A program made the translations under genes and the position numbers. A stretch of DNA of 64,000 nucleotides from Amycolatopsis xylanica. GTDB lineage: Bacteria; Actinomycetota; Actinomycetes; Mycobacteriales; Pseudonocardiaceae. The notes under the pieces were generated by a model, which did not search any database, had not been told where the DNA came from, and saw only the letters and a list, made by a program, of their open reading frames with translations. The stretch spans positions 620,001 through 684,000 of the forward strand of contig NZ_FNON01000001.1 of NCBI RefSeq assembly GCF_900107045.1. Direction: 5' to 3'. This document shows positions 56,118 through 64,000 of the stretch, piece by piece. Positions within the stretch are counted from its first letter, which is position 1. Every line of letters begins with the position of its first letter.

Positions 56118-57704
56118 CTAGTCGGCCGCCTGCCTGGTGCCGACCGCCGGTGGCCTGGGCGTTTTGGGCAGCATTCGCTCGCCGTCCTTGGCCGCACCCC
56201 AGTCCTTGAAGACATCCCAGATCAGGCCGCGGACCTGGGCAGCGGGCATCGTCTGCAGCAGCGCGTCGACGCTCTCGCCGCCGGACCCGCTGATGACCTG
56301 CTGATCGGGGACCTGGGCCTTGGCCAGTTGAGCCAGCACCCGCTCGAAGCCGACGAACTCGGAACCGAGCAGTTCGACGAGCACCTTGATCTTGACGTGT
56401 TCGAGTTTCTTGTTCTCCTCGGCCACCTTGACGCGCATCAGCTCGATCTCGGTCTGCACCTTCTCGTTCCGCAGTTCGGCCTCGAGCTCGGCGAGCCTGG
56501 CACGAGCCAGTTTCGCCTTCTCCTCCATGAGCGCGATCTCGCGGCGGCGGGCGTTGAGCTCGGGATGGTCGCACTCGAACTCCTCGAGGTTCGTGTTGAC
56601 CGCGATCACCCCGGTGTGCGCGAGCGCCTGCCGGACCTCACCCGCGAGCTCGGTGCAGACGTCGTCGTACTTGGTGATGAACTCCTGGATCCGGTAACCG
56701 CCCGAGACCCGCCTGAAGTAGCCGTCGACCGTGGACGCCAGCTGCTTGACGACGAACTGCTTGACCGGGTCCCGGCCGTCTGGCTCGGTCCCCGCCACCC
56801 CGAACCGGCAGACCAGCAGTGGAGCCGCCTGCCGCGGGATCCGCACGGTCTGTTTCATCTCCAGCCGGACCGTGTGGCCCTGGACGTCGAGCACGATCTG
56901 CCCCAGCGCCGCGTCGAGGTTGCCGCCCGGCTTCTTGTCCTTCGACCATTCCAGGATCAGTTCCCTGGTCGGGATCTGGACCACGTGGGCGAACCACGGG
57001 TTGATGGCGTACTGGCCACCTTCGCGGAGCGTCTCCTCCTGGACGCCCTTGAGCCCGCCGTTGTCCAGGAACACCCAGGGCAGCTGGAAACTCTCGTGGC
57101 CTGGCACGACGGGGCCGACCGAGAACTCCTCCTCGTCTGGCTCGGTGCCCGCCCTGGTCACCACGACGCCGGTCGCGCCGACCGGGATCTCCACCTCACG
57201 CAGCGCGGCCTCGGGCACCTTCTCGCGCTCCGCGGCCTCCGGGGTGTCGACGGTGATGATCTCGAACATCTCGGTGTTGATGGCGTAGCGGCCGCTGGTG
57301 AGCACCTGCAGCTGCCGTCCTTGCTGGCCGCCCGCCCTGAGGAACTTCTCGCCGTCACGGAAATGGTCGCAGTCGATGTGGTCGGCCAGGGGCCGTCCCG
57401 GCGGGCGGATCTTGCCGACCTTGGCCACCACCAAGCCGATCGTCCCGTTGGGGACGCCGACCTGCGGGACGCACGCGACCTCGTAGACGAACGGCGGCAG
57501 CCAGCCCCTGGTGTTCGGCCTGAGCGTCCGCGCCTGGACACCGGCTCCGCCGCCGATGCTGACCTTCAGCTCGTCGTCACCGGCCGCCCTGGCACCGAAT
57601 TTCTTGGTGACGATCCCGACCTGGCCCGCCGGAATGACATACCGGCCGGCGTAAAGGACGTAGCCGATGGCCGCGAGGACCAAGACCAGGATCACGTAGC
57701 CCAT
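56118..57704 (-). CDS. SPFH (band 7/flotillin-like) domain protein
   Basis: A 528-residue membrane-anchored scaffold protein. Residues 2-20 form an N-terminal membrane helix (GYVILVLVLAAIGYVLYAG). An SPFH-type region covers about 20-400 (VIPAGQVGIVTKKFG, SGRYAINTEMFEI, GGQYAINPWFAHVVQIPTRE). A coiled coil rich in Glu/Lys/Ala follows at about 400-460, then a short tail. ATG 57704 lies 13 bases inside the end of the upstream cyclase/GUN4-like gene, so the two are translationally coupled. Flotillin-like proteins organise membrane microdomains; partner function here is unknown. Confidence 0.85.
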   Translation of the reverse strand: MGYVILVLVLAAIGYVLYAGRYVIPAGQVGIVTKKFGARAAGDDELKVSIGGGAGVQARTLRPNTRGWLPPFVYEVACVPQVGVPNGTIGLVVAKVGKIRPPGRPLADHIDCDHFRDGEKFLRAGGQQGRQLQVLTSGRYAINTEMFEIITVDTPEAAEREKVPEAALREVEIPVGATGVVVTRAGTEPDEEEFSVGPVVPGHESFQLPWVFLDNGGLKGVQEETLREGGQYAINPWFAHVVQIPTRELILEWSKDKKPGGNLDAALGQIVLDVQGHTVRLEMKQTVRIPRQAAPLLVCRFGVAGTEPDGRDPVKQFVVKQLASTVDGYFRRVSGGYRIQEFITKYDDVCTELAGEVRQALAHTGVIAVNTNLEEFECDHPELNARRREIALMEEKAKLARARLAELEAELRNEKVQTEIELMRVKVAEENKKLEHVKIKVLVELLGSEFVGFERVLAQLAKAQVPDQQVISGSGGESVDALLQTMPAAQVRGLIWDVFKDWGAAKDGERMLPKTPRPPAVGTRQAAD

Positions 57705-58909
57705 GTCGTCCCTTCCCGTGCCCGCAGCCGGGCGTGCACCGACAGGACCGTGGACTCCCACTCGTGATGCCACTCGGCGAAGGCTTCCCTGGCCGGATTT
57801 CGCAGCGTCGGGTAGAAGGGACCGCCCTGCCCGGCGCGGGAACCGAAGGACGGATAGGGGAGCGCGACCTCGTCCGGCTCGGCCCGCCAGCCGAGCCGGA
57901 CGCAGACCTCGCGGAACTCGCGGCGACCGAACGGCTTGAGGTCGGCCAGCCGCAGTACCTGAGCGTGAAAACCCCAGACGCCGCAGGAATACTCGGCCCA
58001 TTCCGCGTCCAGCGCGCTGATCAGCTCGAGCGGAACCTGGTCGCCGTCCGGCATGCGGAGCCACCCGGCACGGCCGCGGTCCGCCGAGTCGACCACCGCC
58101 AGCGTCGTCAGTGTGTCGGCGAGTTCCAGCTGACGCTCCATGAGCGCGGCTTTGACCTGGGACACCCGCTCCCGCAGCGCGGCGGTGAGTTCGGGCGGCG
58201 GGCTCTCCTCGACGGCCGCCGGCGCGGATTCGGTGCGCAGCGTCGCGGCCGGTGTCCGTTTCGGCAGCGGGACAGGGAACGGAAACGACGGCGGTTTCGG
58301 CCGAGCGGCGGATGATTCGGTTTGGGGCGCGGGGAATCCCGTCGGCACATAGAGGTAGGCGGTCTGGTGGAAGTCCTTCTCCGGCAGATCCACCAGCACC
58401 TTCGCGAACTGCGACGGGCGCAGTCCACCGAGCCCGGACATGACCACCTTCAGATAGACCGGCTCCGAGATGATCTGGGCCAGATGCGCGGTCGGCTGTT
58501 CCTTCAGCGCCGCGCGCACCGGAGCCGAGTCCAGCAGCCGCGCCAGCACGATCGGCGCGGGCCCGGCCCTGCCCAGCACGCCGTCGGTCAGCACGTCAGT
58601 GTGCATGGCCACGCGCAGCCGTATCCTCATCTTCGGCGAGTGGTCCTCGTTGTGGTCCATCAGGCGAATGTCGAGTTCGTTGACGAACCCGCGCACCATG
58701 GCGAGCAGGTCGACGTCGGCGGGCAGCACCGCGAACTCCCCGTCGCCATCGGCCCGGCGCTCCCAGTTCCGTCTGCTGACCCCCGCGCTTTCCGCCGCGT
58801 CGTCGAGCATCCGGTCGAGCGCTCGCTGCAGCTCGACCTGCTCACGAGTGCCGCGCCCGCTGAAGCCCTGGATATCGACGCCGATCACGAACCGCTCGAC
58901 GAGTGACAC
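57692..58909 (-). CDS. Cyclase-homology plus GUN4-like fusion protein
   Basis: A 405-residue protein with two recognisable parts. Residues 6-190 resemble a class III nucleotide cyclase homology domain: VDIQGFS with Asp12, ADGDGEFAVLP around Asp54/Asp56, RIRLRVAMHTDV and PIVLARLLDSAPV in the expected order. A Pro-rich linker (about 195-240) follows. Residues 248-343 resemble GUN4 domains: LELADTLTTL, GWLRM, PLELISALDAEWAEYS, GVWGFHAQV and VRLGWR. GUN4 is best known as a porphyrin-binding regulator of magnesium chelatase in phototrophs. No other chlorophyll or porphyrin gene is near. ATG 58909. Coupled to the SPFH gene. Catalytic activity of the cyclase part is not certain. The assignments rest on motif reading only. 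Confidence 0.6.
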   Translation of the reverse strand: MSLVERFVIGVDIQGFSGRGTREQVELQRALDRMLDDAAESAGVSRRNWERRADGDGEFAVLPADVDLLAMVRGFVNELDIRLMDHNEDHSPKMRIRLRVAMHTDVLTDGVLGRAGPAPIVLARLLDSAPVRAALKEQPTAHLAQIISEPVYLKVVMSGLGGLRPSQFAKVLVDLPEKDFHQTAYLYVPTGFPAPQTESSAARPKPPSFPFPVPLPKRTPAATLRTESAPAAVEESPPPELTAALRERVSQVKAALMERQLELADTLTTLAVVDSADRGRAGWLRMPDGDQVPLELISALDAEWAEYSCGVWGFHAQVLRLADLKPFGRREFREVCVRLGWRAEPDEVALPYPSFGSRAGQGGPFYPTLRNPAREAFAEWHHEWESTVLSVHARLRAREGTTWAT

Positions 58910-59009
58910 ACGACCTCCAGCACGGCGCCGGCCGCCCGGGCGGGACCGGGCAGTCCGGCTCCACGCTACGTCCGGGCGTCGCCGCGCTATGCGTCAAATG
59001 ACGCTTTCG

Positions 59010-59381
59010 CTAGAGGAAGAGCTGGACCACGGCGCCGCCGAGAAACGCCCCGCCGAGCCCGGCGACCACGCTGATCACGGCGTTGGCCACGGCGTAGAGC
59101 TTCGCCCCGGTCTCGGCCAGCCGCAGTGTCTCGTACGAGAAGGTCGAGTACGTGCTCAGCGTCGCGCAAAACCCGGTGCCCAGGAACAGCTGCACCCACT
59201 GCGGAACGACGGCGGAGCTGGCCGCGCCCGCGAGCCCGCCGAGCACGGAACAGGCGATCATGTTGACGGTGAAGGTGCCCCACGGGAACGCCCCGCCATG
59301 CCGCGCCTGCACAGCCCGGTCGGTCAGATACCGCAGCGGCGCGCCGATCACGGCCCCGGCGATCACGAGCAGCCAGTTCAC
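59010..59381 (-). CDS. crcB: CrcB/Fluc fluoride channel subunit
   Basis: A 123-residue four-helix protein. Family motifs: [26 protein letters not shown] and [13 protein letters not shown], the last forming the fluoride pore. GTG 59381 overlaps the stop of the upstream crcB paralogue (GTGA). Two adjacent short crcB genes are typical of heterodimeric Fluc channels, which expel fluoride passively. Confidence 0.92.
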   Translation of the reverse strand: MNWLLVIAGAVIGAPLRYLTDRAVQARHGGAFPWGTFTVNMIACSVLGGLAGAASSAVVPQWVQLFLGTGFCATLSTYSTFSYETLRLAETGAKLYAVANAVISVVAGLGGAFLGGAVVQLFL

Positions 59382-59785
59382 GCGTGATCCTTCCGGCCCA
59401 GCGCGGCACGGGTCAGCGCGGCGGCGGCCCAGACGGCGGCGAGCGCGGTCAGCAGGGTCGCTGTCAGGTACACGAGCGCGGTCAGCGCGTGGCCGTTGCC
59501 GATCAGCCGTTGCGCGTCGACCGCGTAGGTCGAGAACGTGGTGTAGCCGCCGATGATCCCGGTCCCGACGAACGGCCGGACCAGCGGATGCACGGTGGCA
59601 CGCTCGATGATCAGCACCAGCACGACACCCAGCAGCGCGCTTCCGGTGATGTTGATGGCGAACGTCGTCCAGGGAAAGGCGGTCGCCCCGGTCGGCCAGA
59701 GCAGGGTCGCGCCGTAGCGCGCGCACGCGCCGATCGCGCCGCCTGCCGCGATCACCGCGAGCGTCGAGGCGGGCACCTTGGTCAT
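59378..59785 (-). CDS. crcB: CrcB/Fluc fluoride channel subunit (upstream paralogue)
   Basis: A 135-residue four-helix protein. Motifs: [27 protein letters not shown] and [16 protein letters not shown] 59785 chosen; the frame opens earlier but the extra residues are basic and not helix-like. It is coupled to the second crcB by a 4-base overlap. No crcB (fluoride) riboswitch fold is apparent in the 45 bases between it and the divergent DinB-family gene. Confidence 0.92.
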   Translation of the reverse strand: MTKVPASTLAVIAAGGAIGACARYGATLLWPTGATAFPWTTFAINITGSALLGVVLVLIIERATVHPLVRPFVGTGIIGGYTTFSTYAVDAQRLIGNGHALTALVYLTATLLTALAAVWAAAALTRAALGRKDHA

Positions 59786-59830
59786 CGCTGTCCAGTGTAG
59801 ACAGCGCGGCGCTGCTGGTAGGGTCCGCCC

Positions 59831-60343
59831 ATGTCGAACACGAGTTCGAGCGTGGAGCGCGCGTGGCCGGAGACGCTGGCCGACGACGAACTGCGCCTGC
59901 AATGGGAGTTCCTGCGCTTCTTACGCGCGACAGCCGTTAACAAGGTGGCCGGGCTTTCGCGCTCTCAGGCGATCGCCGCGCCTCTGGCGACTTCGCCGGG
60001 CATGAGCGCTCTCGGCGTTATCAAGCACTTGACCGCGGCTGAGCGCTGGTGGTTCTCGATCGAGGGCGGCGGAAGCGACCTGCCGTCCCTGTGGGCGGGC
60101 AGCCCCGACCCGAGCTGGAACATCACCGACGACGACACCCCGGCTTCGGTGGTCGCCGCTTATCAAGCCGAATGGGCCCGCTCGGAAGGCGCGCTGGTCG
60201 GCATGGCGGCTGCGGAACGCTCACGGCGCAAGGGCGAGTTCACCGTGCGCTGGCTGCTGGCGCACCTGGTCCAGGAGACGGCCAGGCACGTCGGCCATCT
60301 CGACTTCCTGCGCGAGATGGCCGACGGCGAAGTCGGCGAATAG
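59831..60343 (+). CDS. DinB/DUF664 family protein
   Basis: A 170-residue four-helix-bundle protein of the DinB superfamily, which includes thiol-dependent (mycothiol or bacillithiol) S-transferases. Likely metal-ligand histidines lie in [12 protein letters not shown] and [17 protein letters not shown] 59831 is 45 bases from the divergent crcB pair. A TTA codon encodes residue 31. Substrate unknown. Confidence 0.85.
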   Translation: MSNTSSSVERAWPETLADDELRLQWEFLRFLRATAVNKVAGLSRSQAIAAPLATSPGMSALGVIKHLTAAERWWFSIEGGGSDLPSLWAGSPDPSWNITDDDTPASVVAAYQAEWARSEGALVGMAAAERSRRKGEFTVRWLLAHLVQETARHVGHLDFLREMADGEVGE

Positions 60344-60757
60344 CCACTCGTGCCAGGGCTCGTGAGTGTTCCGGCCGGTTAGAGCGAACCGGTATTCGAC
60401 GACCCGCCCGTGACGTGGCCTTGGCTGGCGTGCACGGGCGGGGCTTGTGTCACGCTCAGCGGAACGAAAGTGACTTATGTGTGGTGGTGTGTGGGAAACG
60501 AGGCGTTCAACGCTCCGTTTCCCACACGCCGGGCCCCGGTCTGGGTGACAAGGGCGGCCTTTGTCACCCAGAGCGTTGCAAGGGCGACCCTTGTCACGTG
60601 CCCAGGGTCGACGGGCTCGAGCGAGTGGAAGAATTTCTGCATCTAACGGAGCAAACCTTCCACTCGCGCCGAGACTCGCGTGGTAGGTAGCCAGGTACCG
60701 GTCCGTTAGAACCGGTCGCAACACTCACGACCCCAGTCCTTGCCCGAGACCGGCTCC
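60344..60757. repeat. Intergenic hairpin array
   Basis: No gene is visible in these 414 bases. A left half of hairpin family A (CTCGTGAGTGTT then CCGGCCGGTTAG, from about 60359) and a right half (CCGGTCGCAACACTCACGACCCC in pieces, ending 60734) frame the region. Between them lie further perfect stems: CCCGCCCGTG (60403-60412) with 60433-60442; GTGTGGGAAACG (60489-60500) with 60516-60527; GGGTGACAA (60543-60551) with 60561-60569. The end of the acyltransferase gene is 23 bases beyond. Confidence 0.75.
60621..60667. repeat. Nested hairpin, family B copy 2
   Basis: Stem GCGAGTGGAAG (60621-60631) with its complement at 60657-60667. The loop CTGCATCTAACGGAGCA differs from the copy at 51610-51627 by a single base, while the stems differ over their inner half. 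This points to a conserved loop with exchangeable stems. Confidence 0.75.
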
Positions 60758-62554
60758 CTACTCGGAGGCGAGCAGGTCGCGCAGCTCGACCAGCGCGTTG
60801 CCCAGGTTCTCGGCGAACAGCGACATCTTGTCCGCCACCGGAAGCGGCGTGCTGAGGTAGATGTTCAGCCGGTCCTGCAGCAGCACGTAGGCGACGCCGA
60901 TGCATTTGCTGCTGGTCGAGCCGAAGCCGAAGTACTGGATGTTGTACGACGGCGCCGAGCTGGTGCTCAGGTAGTCGTCGCGCATGACGGTCCAGCCGGG
61001 GGAGTCGTACAGCGCCAGCGGTTCCGTGACTTCGCCGCGCCGCTTCTGGATGAGTTGCAGCTCCCACAGGTGCTGCTCGGGCGCGTCGCCGAGCTGGCAT
61101 TCCTTCGCACGCGCGACGTGTTTCGCCGCCGCCGCACGAAAAGCGGCGCGGCGGGTATCCGCGTCCGCGGCCGGGTCTTCCATCGTGGCGACGAAACGGA
61201 CGGCTTCGGGGGTGACGCAGCGCATCGCCTCCGTGCGGCCGTTCTGGTACTGGCGGGTGGCGATCGACTCGTAGGTGGCGCCCAGCAGGCCCTTGGTGCG
61301 CTTGTGCGCGAGCTGGTATGCCATCTGCACGAAGCCGTCGGGCGACATGCCGAGCTGTTTCGCCGTGGTGGCGCCGAAATCCTGGAAGGACACGATCGAC
61401 GTCGCGTTGTCGGCCGCGTACTTCGCGAAGGCCGCGGCCGCCGCTTCGGCATCGGCGCGGAGTGAAGGCGTCAGCGTGAAGTCGATCGGCGCGAACGCCG
61501 GGACGCCTTGGGATCGGGCGCCCGAGCGAGCCGACTGCTCCGCAGCGGGGGAGCCGAGCAGGGTGTCGGTGAAACCGAGGATCGTGGTGCCGTCGAGGCG
61601 GCAGTGCTCGACGTTGATCCCGGCCGTGCCGTCGGCGAAGACGATCAGCGAGACGGCCTTGTCGAACCACCGGTTGCCGCTGTCGCCGTGGAAAAGATGG
61701 TCGCACGCCTCCTGCGTGTCCTTGGGCGCGAAATCCTCCAGGCAGAGACAGAACAACGCCGTCTCGACCGCGTCGAGTGCCTCGGCGTTGCCTGCCGCGA
61801 TCAGCTCCTGCCGCGTCGACGCCCACTCGGCGCGGGCCTTCGTGGTGAAGTGCCCGGCGGAGGTTTCCGGCGCCGAAGCCGACTTCATGATCGCGTCGAG
61901 GCCGGCGGCGAGGTCTTCGAGTGAATGCGGCACGCCGTCGGGGCCGATCACGTCCATCCGGATCATGGCGCCGCGGAAGAAGACCACGATGTGCCGCTCG
62001 GCCGACGGGCCCGGCCATTCGTCGGTGTAAGGCGTGCGCGCGGTGTCCTGGACCTCGCCGGGGATGCGGGTGGCGGAGAACAGGAACTTGTGCTGCACCA
62101 TCGAATGTGCCTGCCCGCGCTGCACGATCGGCGGCAGGAGTTCCTCGTCGAGCAGCAGCTTGTAGTTGACCGCCGACGCCACGAGCCCGGCGGCGCGCTC
62201 GAGCTGGCTCTCTTCGGATTCCTTGAACAGGAAGAAGAAGTTCGCGTTGAGCGCGATCCGGTCACGGCGGCCGAGGTACCGCGACGGCCAGAACGTGTCC
62301 AGCCAGCTGTGCACTCCCTCGCTCTCGTCGTACGCCTTGAGCGTGGCGTGCAGTTCGTGCGCGGGGCTTTCCGGCGCCAGGTAGGCCTTCACCGCGGCTT
62401 CGGTCGTCGCCAGCTCCTCGGTGCTCAGCAGCGGGGTGCACCACTCGAGGAACCGGGCGCAGCTCGCCTCCAGCGTCGGCAGCGGCACGCGCGGGAGGAG
62501 TTCTTCGTTGCCGAAAGTGCGGCTTGACCATTCCTGGCTGTTGTTCACGGGCAT
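60758..62554 (-). CDS. Choline/carnitine O-acyltransferase family protein
   Basis: A 598-residue acyltransferase, full family length. The catalytic histidine is His317 in NVEHCRLDG. CoA-side block: KQLGMSPDGFVQMAYQLAH. Substrate-side block: TYESIATRQYQNGRTEAMR, with the carnitine-type Thr and Arg (GRTEAMR, 439-445). LSTSSAP and FGFGSTS match the STS and GFG regions. The family acylates the hydroxyl of carnitine or choline from acyl-CoA and is mostly eukaryotic; bacterial members are uncommon and little studied. ATG 62554 is 3 bases after the methyltransferase stop; GTG 62548 has better ribosome-site spacing. Last gene of an operon with a methyltransferase and a 2-oxoglutarate oxygenase. Confidence 0.9.
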   Translation of the reverse strand: MPVNNSQEWSSRTFGNEELLPRVPLPTLEASCARFLEWCTPLLSTEELATTEAAVKAYLAPESPAHELHATLKAYDESEGVHSWLDTFWPSRYLGRRDRIALNANFFFLFKESEESQLERAAGLVASAVNYKLLLDEELLPPIVQRGQAHSMVQHKFLFSATRIPGEVQDTARTPYTDEWPGPSAERHIVVFFRGAMIRMDVIGPDGVPHSLEDLAAGLDAIMKSASAPETSAGHFTTKARAEWASTRQELIAAGNAEALDAVETALFCLCLEDFAPKDTQEACDHLFHGDSGNRWFDKAVSLIVFADGTAGINVEHCRLDGTTILGFTDTLLGSPAAEQSARSGARSQGVPAFAPIDFTLTPSLRADAEAAAAAFAKYAADNATSIVSFQDFGATTAKQLGMSPDGFVQMAYQLAHKRTKGLLGATYESIATRQYQNGRTEAMRCVTPEAVRFVATMEDPAADADTRRAAFRAAAAKHVARAKECQLGDAPEQHLWELQLIQKRRGEVTEPLALYDSPGWTVMRDDYLSTSSAPSYNIQYFGFGSTSSKCIGVAYVLLQDRLNIYLSTPLPVADKMSLFAENLGNALVELRDLLASE

Positions 62555-62557
62555 CCT

Positions 62558-63361
62558 TTATGTGGTGCGTGGACGGGAAAGGTAGAGCTGAGCGTAGAGC
62601 CAGCCGTCGTCTTCGAGTCCGCGCGGATCCACTCCGGCCGCGGCGAGCGTGCCGATCACCTGAGACTGTTCTTCCGCCGAGCTGAAACGCCGCTGCTTAA
62701 ACACGCCTTCGACGGCCACGGTCTCGTAGCCGAGCTCGGCGAGGCCGCGCGCGATCGGTTCGTACGAGAACATCCGCAGCACGAAATGCGCCATCCACGG
62801 CCTGCGCTCGCCGTGCGCGGCGGCGACCCGCGAAATGGTCGCCTCGGTGACGTAGCCGATGCACCCGGTCGAGATCACGATGTCCGCGGCGGCGAGCTGG
62901 GCACGTTGCCGCTCAGTGGGTTCGTTGTGCTCCAGGTCGGCTTCGAGCGCGTCGTCGATGAACCCGGCCTCGAGCGCGTACGCGAGCGCGGGCCGGGAGC
63001 GGTCGAACCCGATGAAGCTGGTCTTCGCCAGGCCGAACCGGCGGCGCACGAGCTCGCGGTCGCGCACCAGCAGCGCGTCACGGGTCAGCGGGCTTTCGCC
63101 GTAGAGCTCGTACAACTCGTCCATCGACGCGTCGCATCGGAGCAACGCGGCGTTGACGCCATAGGAACAGCCGATGTCGAGCACGGTCGGCGCTTCGACC
63201 CGGTGCGCTTCCCGGTATTCCTCGATGAATTTCGTGAAATGCGGTTTCGCCAGCTGCGGGATGCGGTAGTCCAGTTCCCGCAGCGCGGTGAAGAACGCGC
63301 GCGGATCGGGCTCGGTGTAGATATGGTCGAACGAGGTCTTGGCGGCGTTCTCGGCGCGCAC
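62558..63361 (-). CDS. SAM-dependent methyltransferase, class I
   Basis: A 267-residue class I methyltransferase. Motif I is VLDIGCSYGVN (about 60-70), an acidic motif II lies in SFIGFDRSRPAL, and a central insert follows. The ISTGCIGYVTE and MAHFVLRMF segments occupy post-I and later motifs. GTG 63361 follows GAGGGAG, 12 bases after the upstream oxygenase gene. From operon context it may N-methylate the same small molecule that is hydroxylated and acylated by its neighbours; the sequence alone does not give the substrate. Confidence 0.85.
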   Translation of the reverse strand: MRAENAAKTSFDHIYTEPDPRAFFTALRELDYRIPQLAKPHFTKFIEEYREAHRVEAPTVLDIGCSYGVNAALLRCDASMDELYELYGESPLTRDALLVRDRELVRRRFGLAKTSFIGFDRSRPALAYALEAGFIDDALEADLEHNEPTERQRAQLAAADIVISTGCIGYVTEATISRVAAAHGERRPWMAHFVLRMFSYEPIARGLAELGYETVAVEGVFKQRRFSSAEEQSQVIGTLAAAGVDPRGLEDDGWLYAQLYLSRPRTT

Positions 63362-63373
63362 GGTCGGTCTCCC

Positions 63374-64000
63374 TCAATCCAGCAGCTGGTCACCCCGGAC
63401 GGCGTTCCCCGCCGCGGCCAGATGATCCGGCAGCACCCGGCCGAAGAGCTGCCGTGTCCGTTCGACGCTGCCGATGACCCCCGGACGCTCGCTGTAAGCG
63501 AAGATCGCCGAATGGCGTGCTGTCTCGCCGTCCACCGTACTCACCCGGTGCAATGAATAGCGGCCTTTGAACAACTGAAGATCACCGGGTCGCAAGGAAA
63601 GTCGCCGGATCAGGTGATCGCCACGCCCGGCAAGCACGGCACGCACGTCATCGAAATTCTCGGCGGCCGCCGACCGGATGTTCGGGCAATACTCGAAAAC
63701 ACCGCCCGACTCGGATTCCTGCGTGAGCATGCTGACGGTGAACTCGTTCGTGTCGAAGTGCCACGGATGTGAAAGCCCAGGTGACACCACATTGAGCACC
63801 AGCCCCGACAGCGGATCGGCGAGTTCGTGCACCTGCGGCAGCTCGAAGCAGTCCGCCACGAATCGCTGGAACAGCCCGCTGCCGTAGAGCTGCTGGATGA
63901 GGTAGTGCGCGGGAATGCGGTCACGCGCGACGAAGGCGTTGCCGCGTTCCATGGTCGTCCGCCCCGGATGATCTTCGGGCAGCGGCGTGTCGAGGGCGAT
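63374..64000 (-). CDS. 2-oxoglutarate/Fe(II)-dependent oxygenase (partial, runs off window end)
   Basis: At least 192 residues of a non-haem iron oxygenase. The iron site is HFD (63761-63753) with distal His in SLHRVS (63550-63548), and the 2-oxoglutarate Arg probably in ARHSAIF. The aspartate is present, which favours hydroxylation; halogenases of the related BesD/HalD-type have Gly there. An ATG exists at 63952, but the frame stays open to the window edge with family-like residues (LDTPLPEDHPGRT), so the true N-terminus probably lies outside. First visible gene of the operon with the methyltransferase and acyltransferase. Likely substrate is a free amino acid or similar, by family analogy. 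Confidence 0.75.
   Translation of the reverse strand: MALDTPLPEDHPGRTTMERGNAFVARDRIPAHYLIQQLYGSGLFQRFVADCFELPQVHELADPLSGLVLNVVSPGLSHPWHFDTNEFTVSMLTQESESGGVFEYCPNIRSAAAENFDDVRAVLAGRGDHLIRRLSLRPGDLQLFKGRYSLHRVSTVDGETARHSAIFAYSERPGVIGSVERTRQLFGRVLPDHLAAAGNAVRGDQLLD

Noticed and set aside
59786..59830. Fluoride riboswitch upstream of the crcB pair
   Set aside because: The gap is 45 bases and shows none of the conserved crcB-motif pseudoknot segments.
60344..60757. Insertion sequence or CRISPR array
   Set aside because: No transposase frame, no terminal repeats with target duplication, and hairpins are not regularly spaced identical repeats with spacers.
63374..63952. BesD-type halogenase
   Set aside because: The metal site reads HFD with Asp retained; radical halogenases of this fold have Gly or Ala in place of the Asp. 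Annotated as a hydroxylase-type oxygenase instead.

Overview
The window is high-GC DNA with GTG/TTG starts, many 4-bp start/stop overlaps, a 13E12-type HNH endonuclease gene, ECF sigma and TetR/PaaX regulators, and DtxR/IdeR-type iron boxes. This points to a mycelial actinomycete of the Pseudonocardiaceae, most likely Amycolatopsis or a close relative. That assignment is inferred from gene content and style; no rRNA or tRNA gene is visible.

Layout. 0.1-14.4 kb holds accessory metabolism and regulation: an ECF sigma factor with its partner, TetR, a crotonase with a PaaX regulator, a GGDEF/HD-GYP c-di-GMP protein, a TenA-like protein, a short NADAR protein beside a 13E12 HNH gene, an ABC-F ATPase, and a translationally coupled patatin/SDR/Baeyer-Villiger monooxygenase operon with a divergent TetR gene. 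14.4-20.5 kb holds two small proteins of unknown function and an alpha-galactoside locus (GH36 enzyme plus binding protein and two permeases, no ATPase).

20.6-55.3 kb is a mixed-ligand siderophore locus. It has a salicylate synthase, a salicyl-AMP ligase, two FecCD-type permeases, an MFS exporter, an alpha/beta hydrolase, an MbtH protein, four NRPS proteins, a siderophore-binding lipoprotein, an ornithine formyltransferase and an ornithine N5-monooxygenase. At least five iron-box-like sites sit in its promoters. Reading the modules: the last NRPS gene (ArCP-Cy-A-PCP) starts the chain with salicylate and a cyclised Ser or Cys. The third adds Ser and D-Ser. The first adds Ser and D-N5-formyl-N5-hydroxyornithine. 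The second adds one D-configured residue whose code I cannot assign with confidence. Gene order and assembly order therefore differ, and no thioesterase domain is present. The layout resembles clusters for amychelin-type siderophores of Amycolatopsis.

55.3-64 kb holds a DMT-type transporter, an SPFH/flotillin-like protein coupled to an unusual cyclase-homology plus GUN4-like fusion, a pair of CrcB/Fluc fluoride channels, a DinB-family protein and a tight operon running off the window end. That operon encodes a 2-oxoglutarate oxygenase, a methyltransferase and a choline/carnitine acyltransferase-family protein, and looks like an uncharacterised small-molecule pathway. Two intergenic stretches (51.46-51.79 and 60.35-60.74 kb) are packed with related long hairpins.
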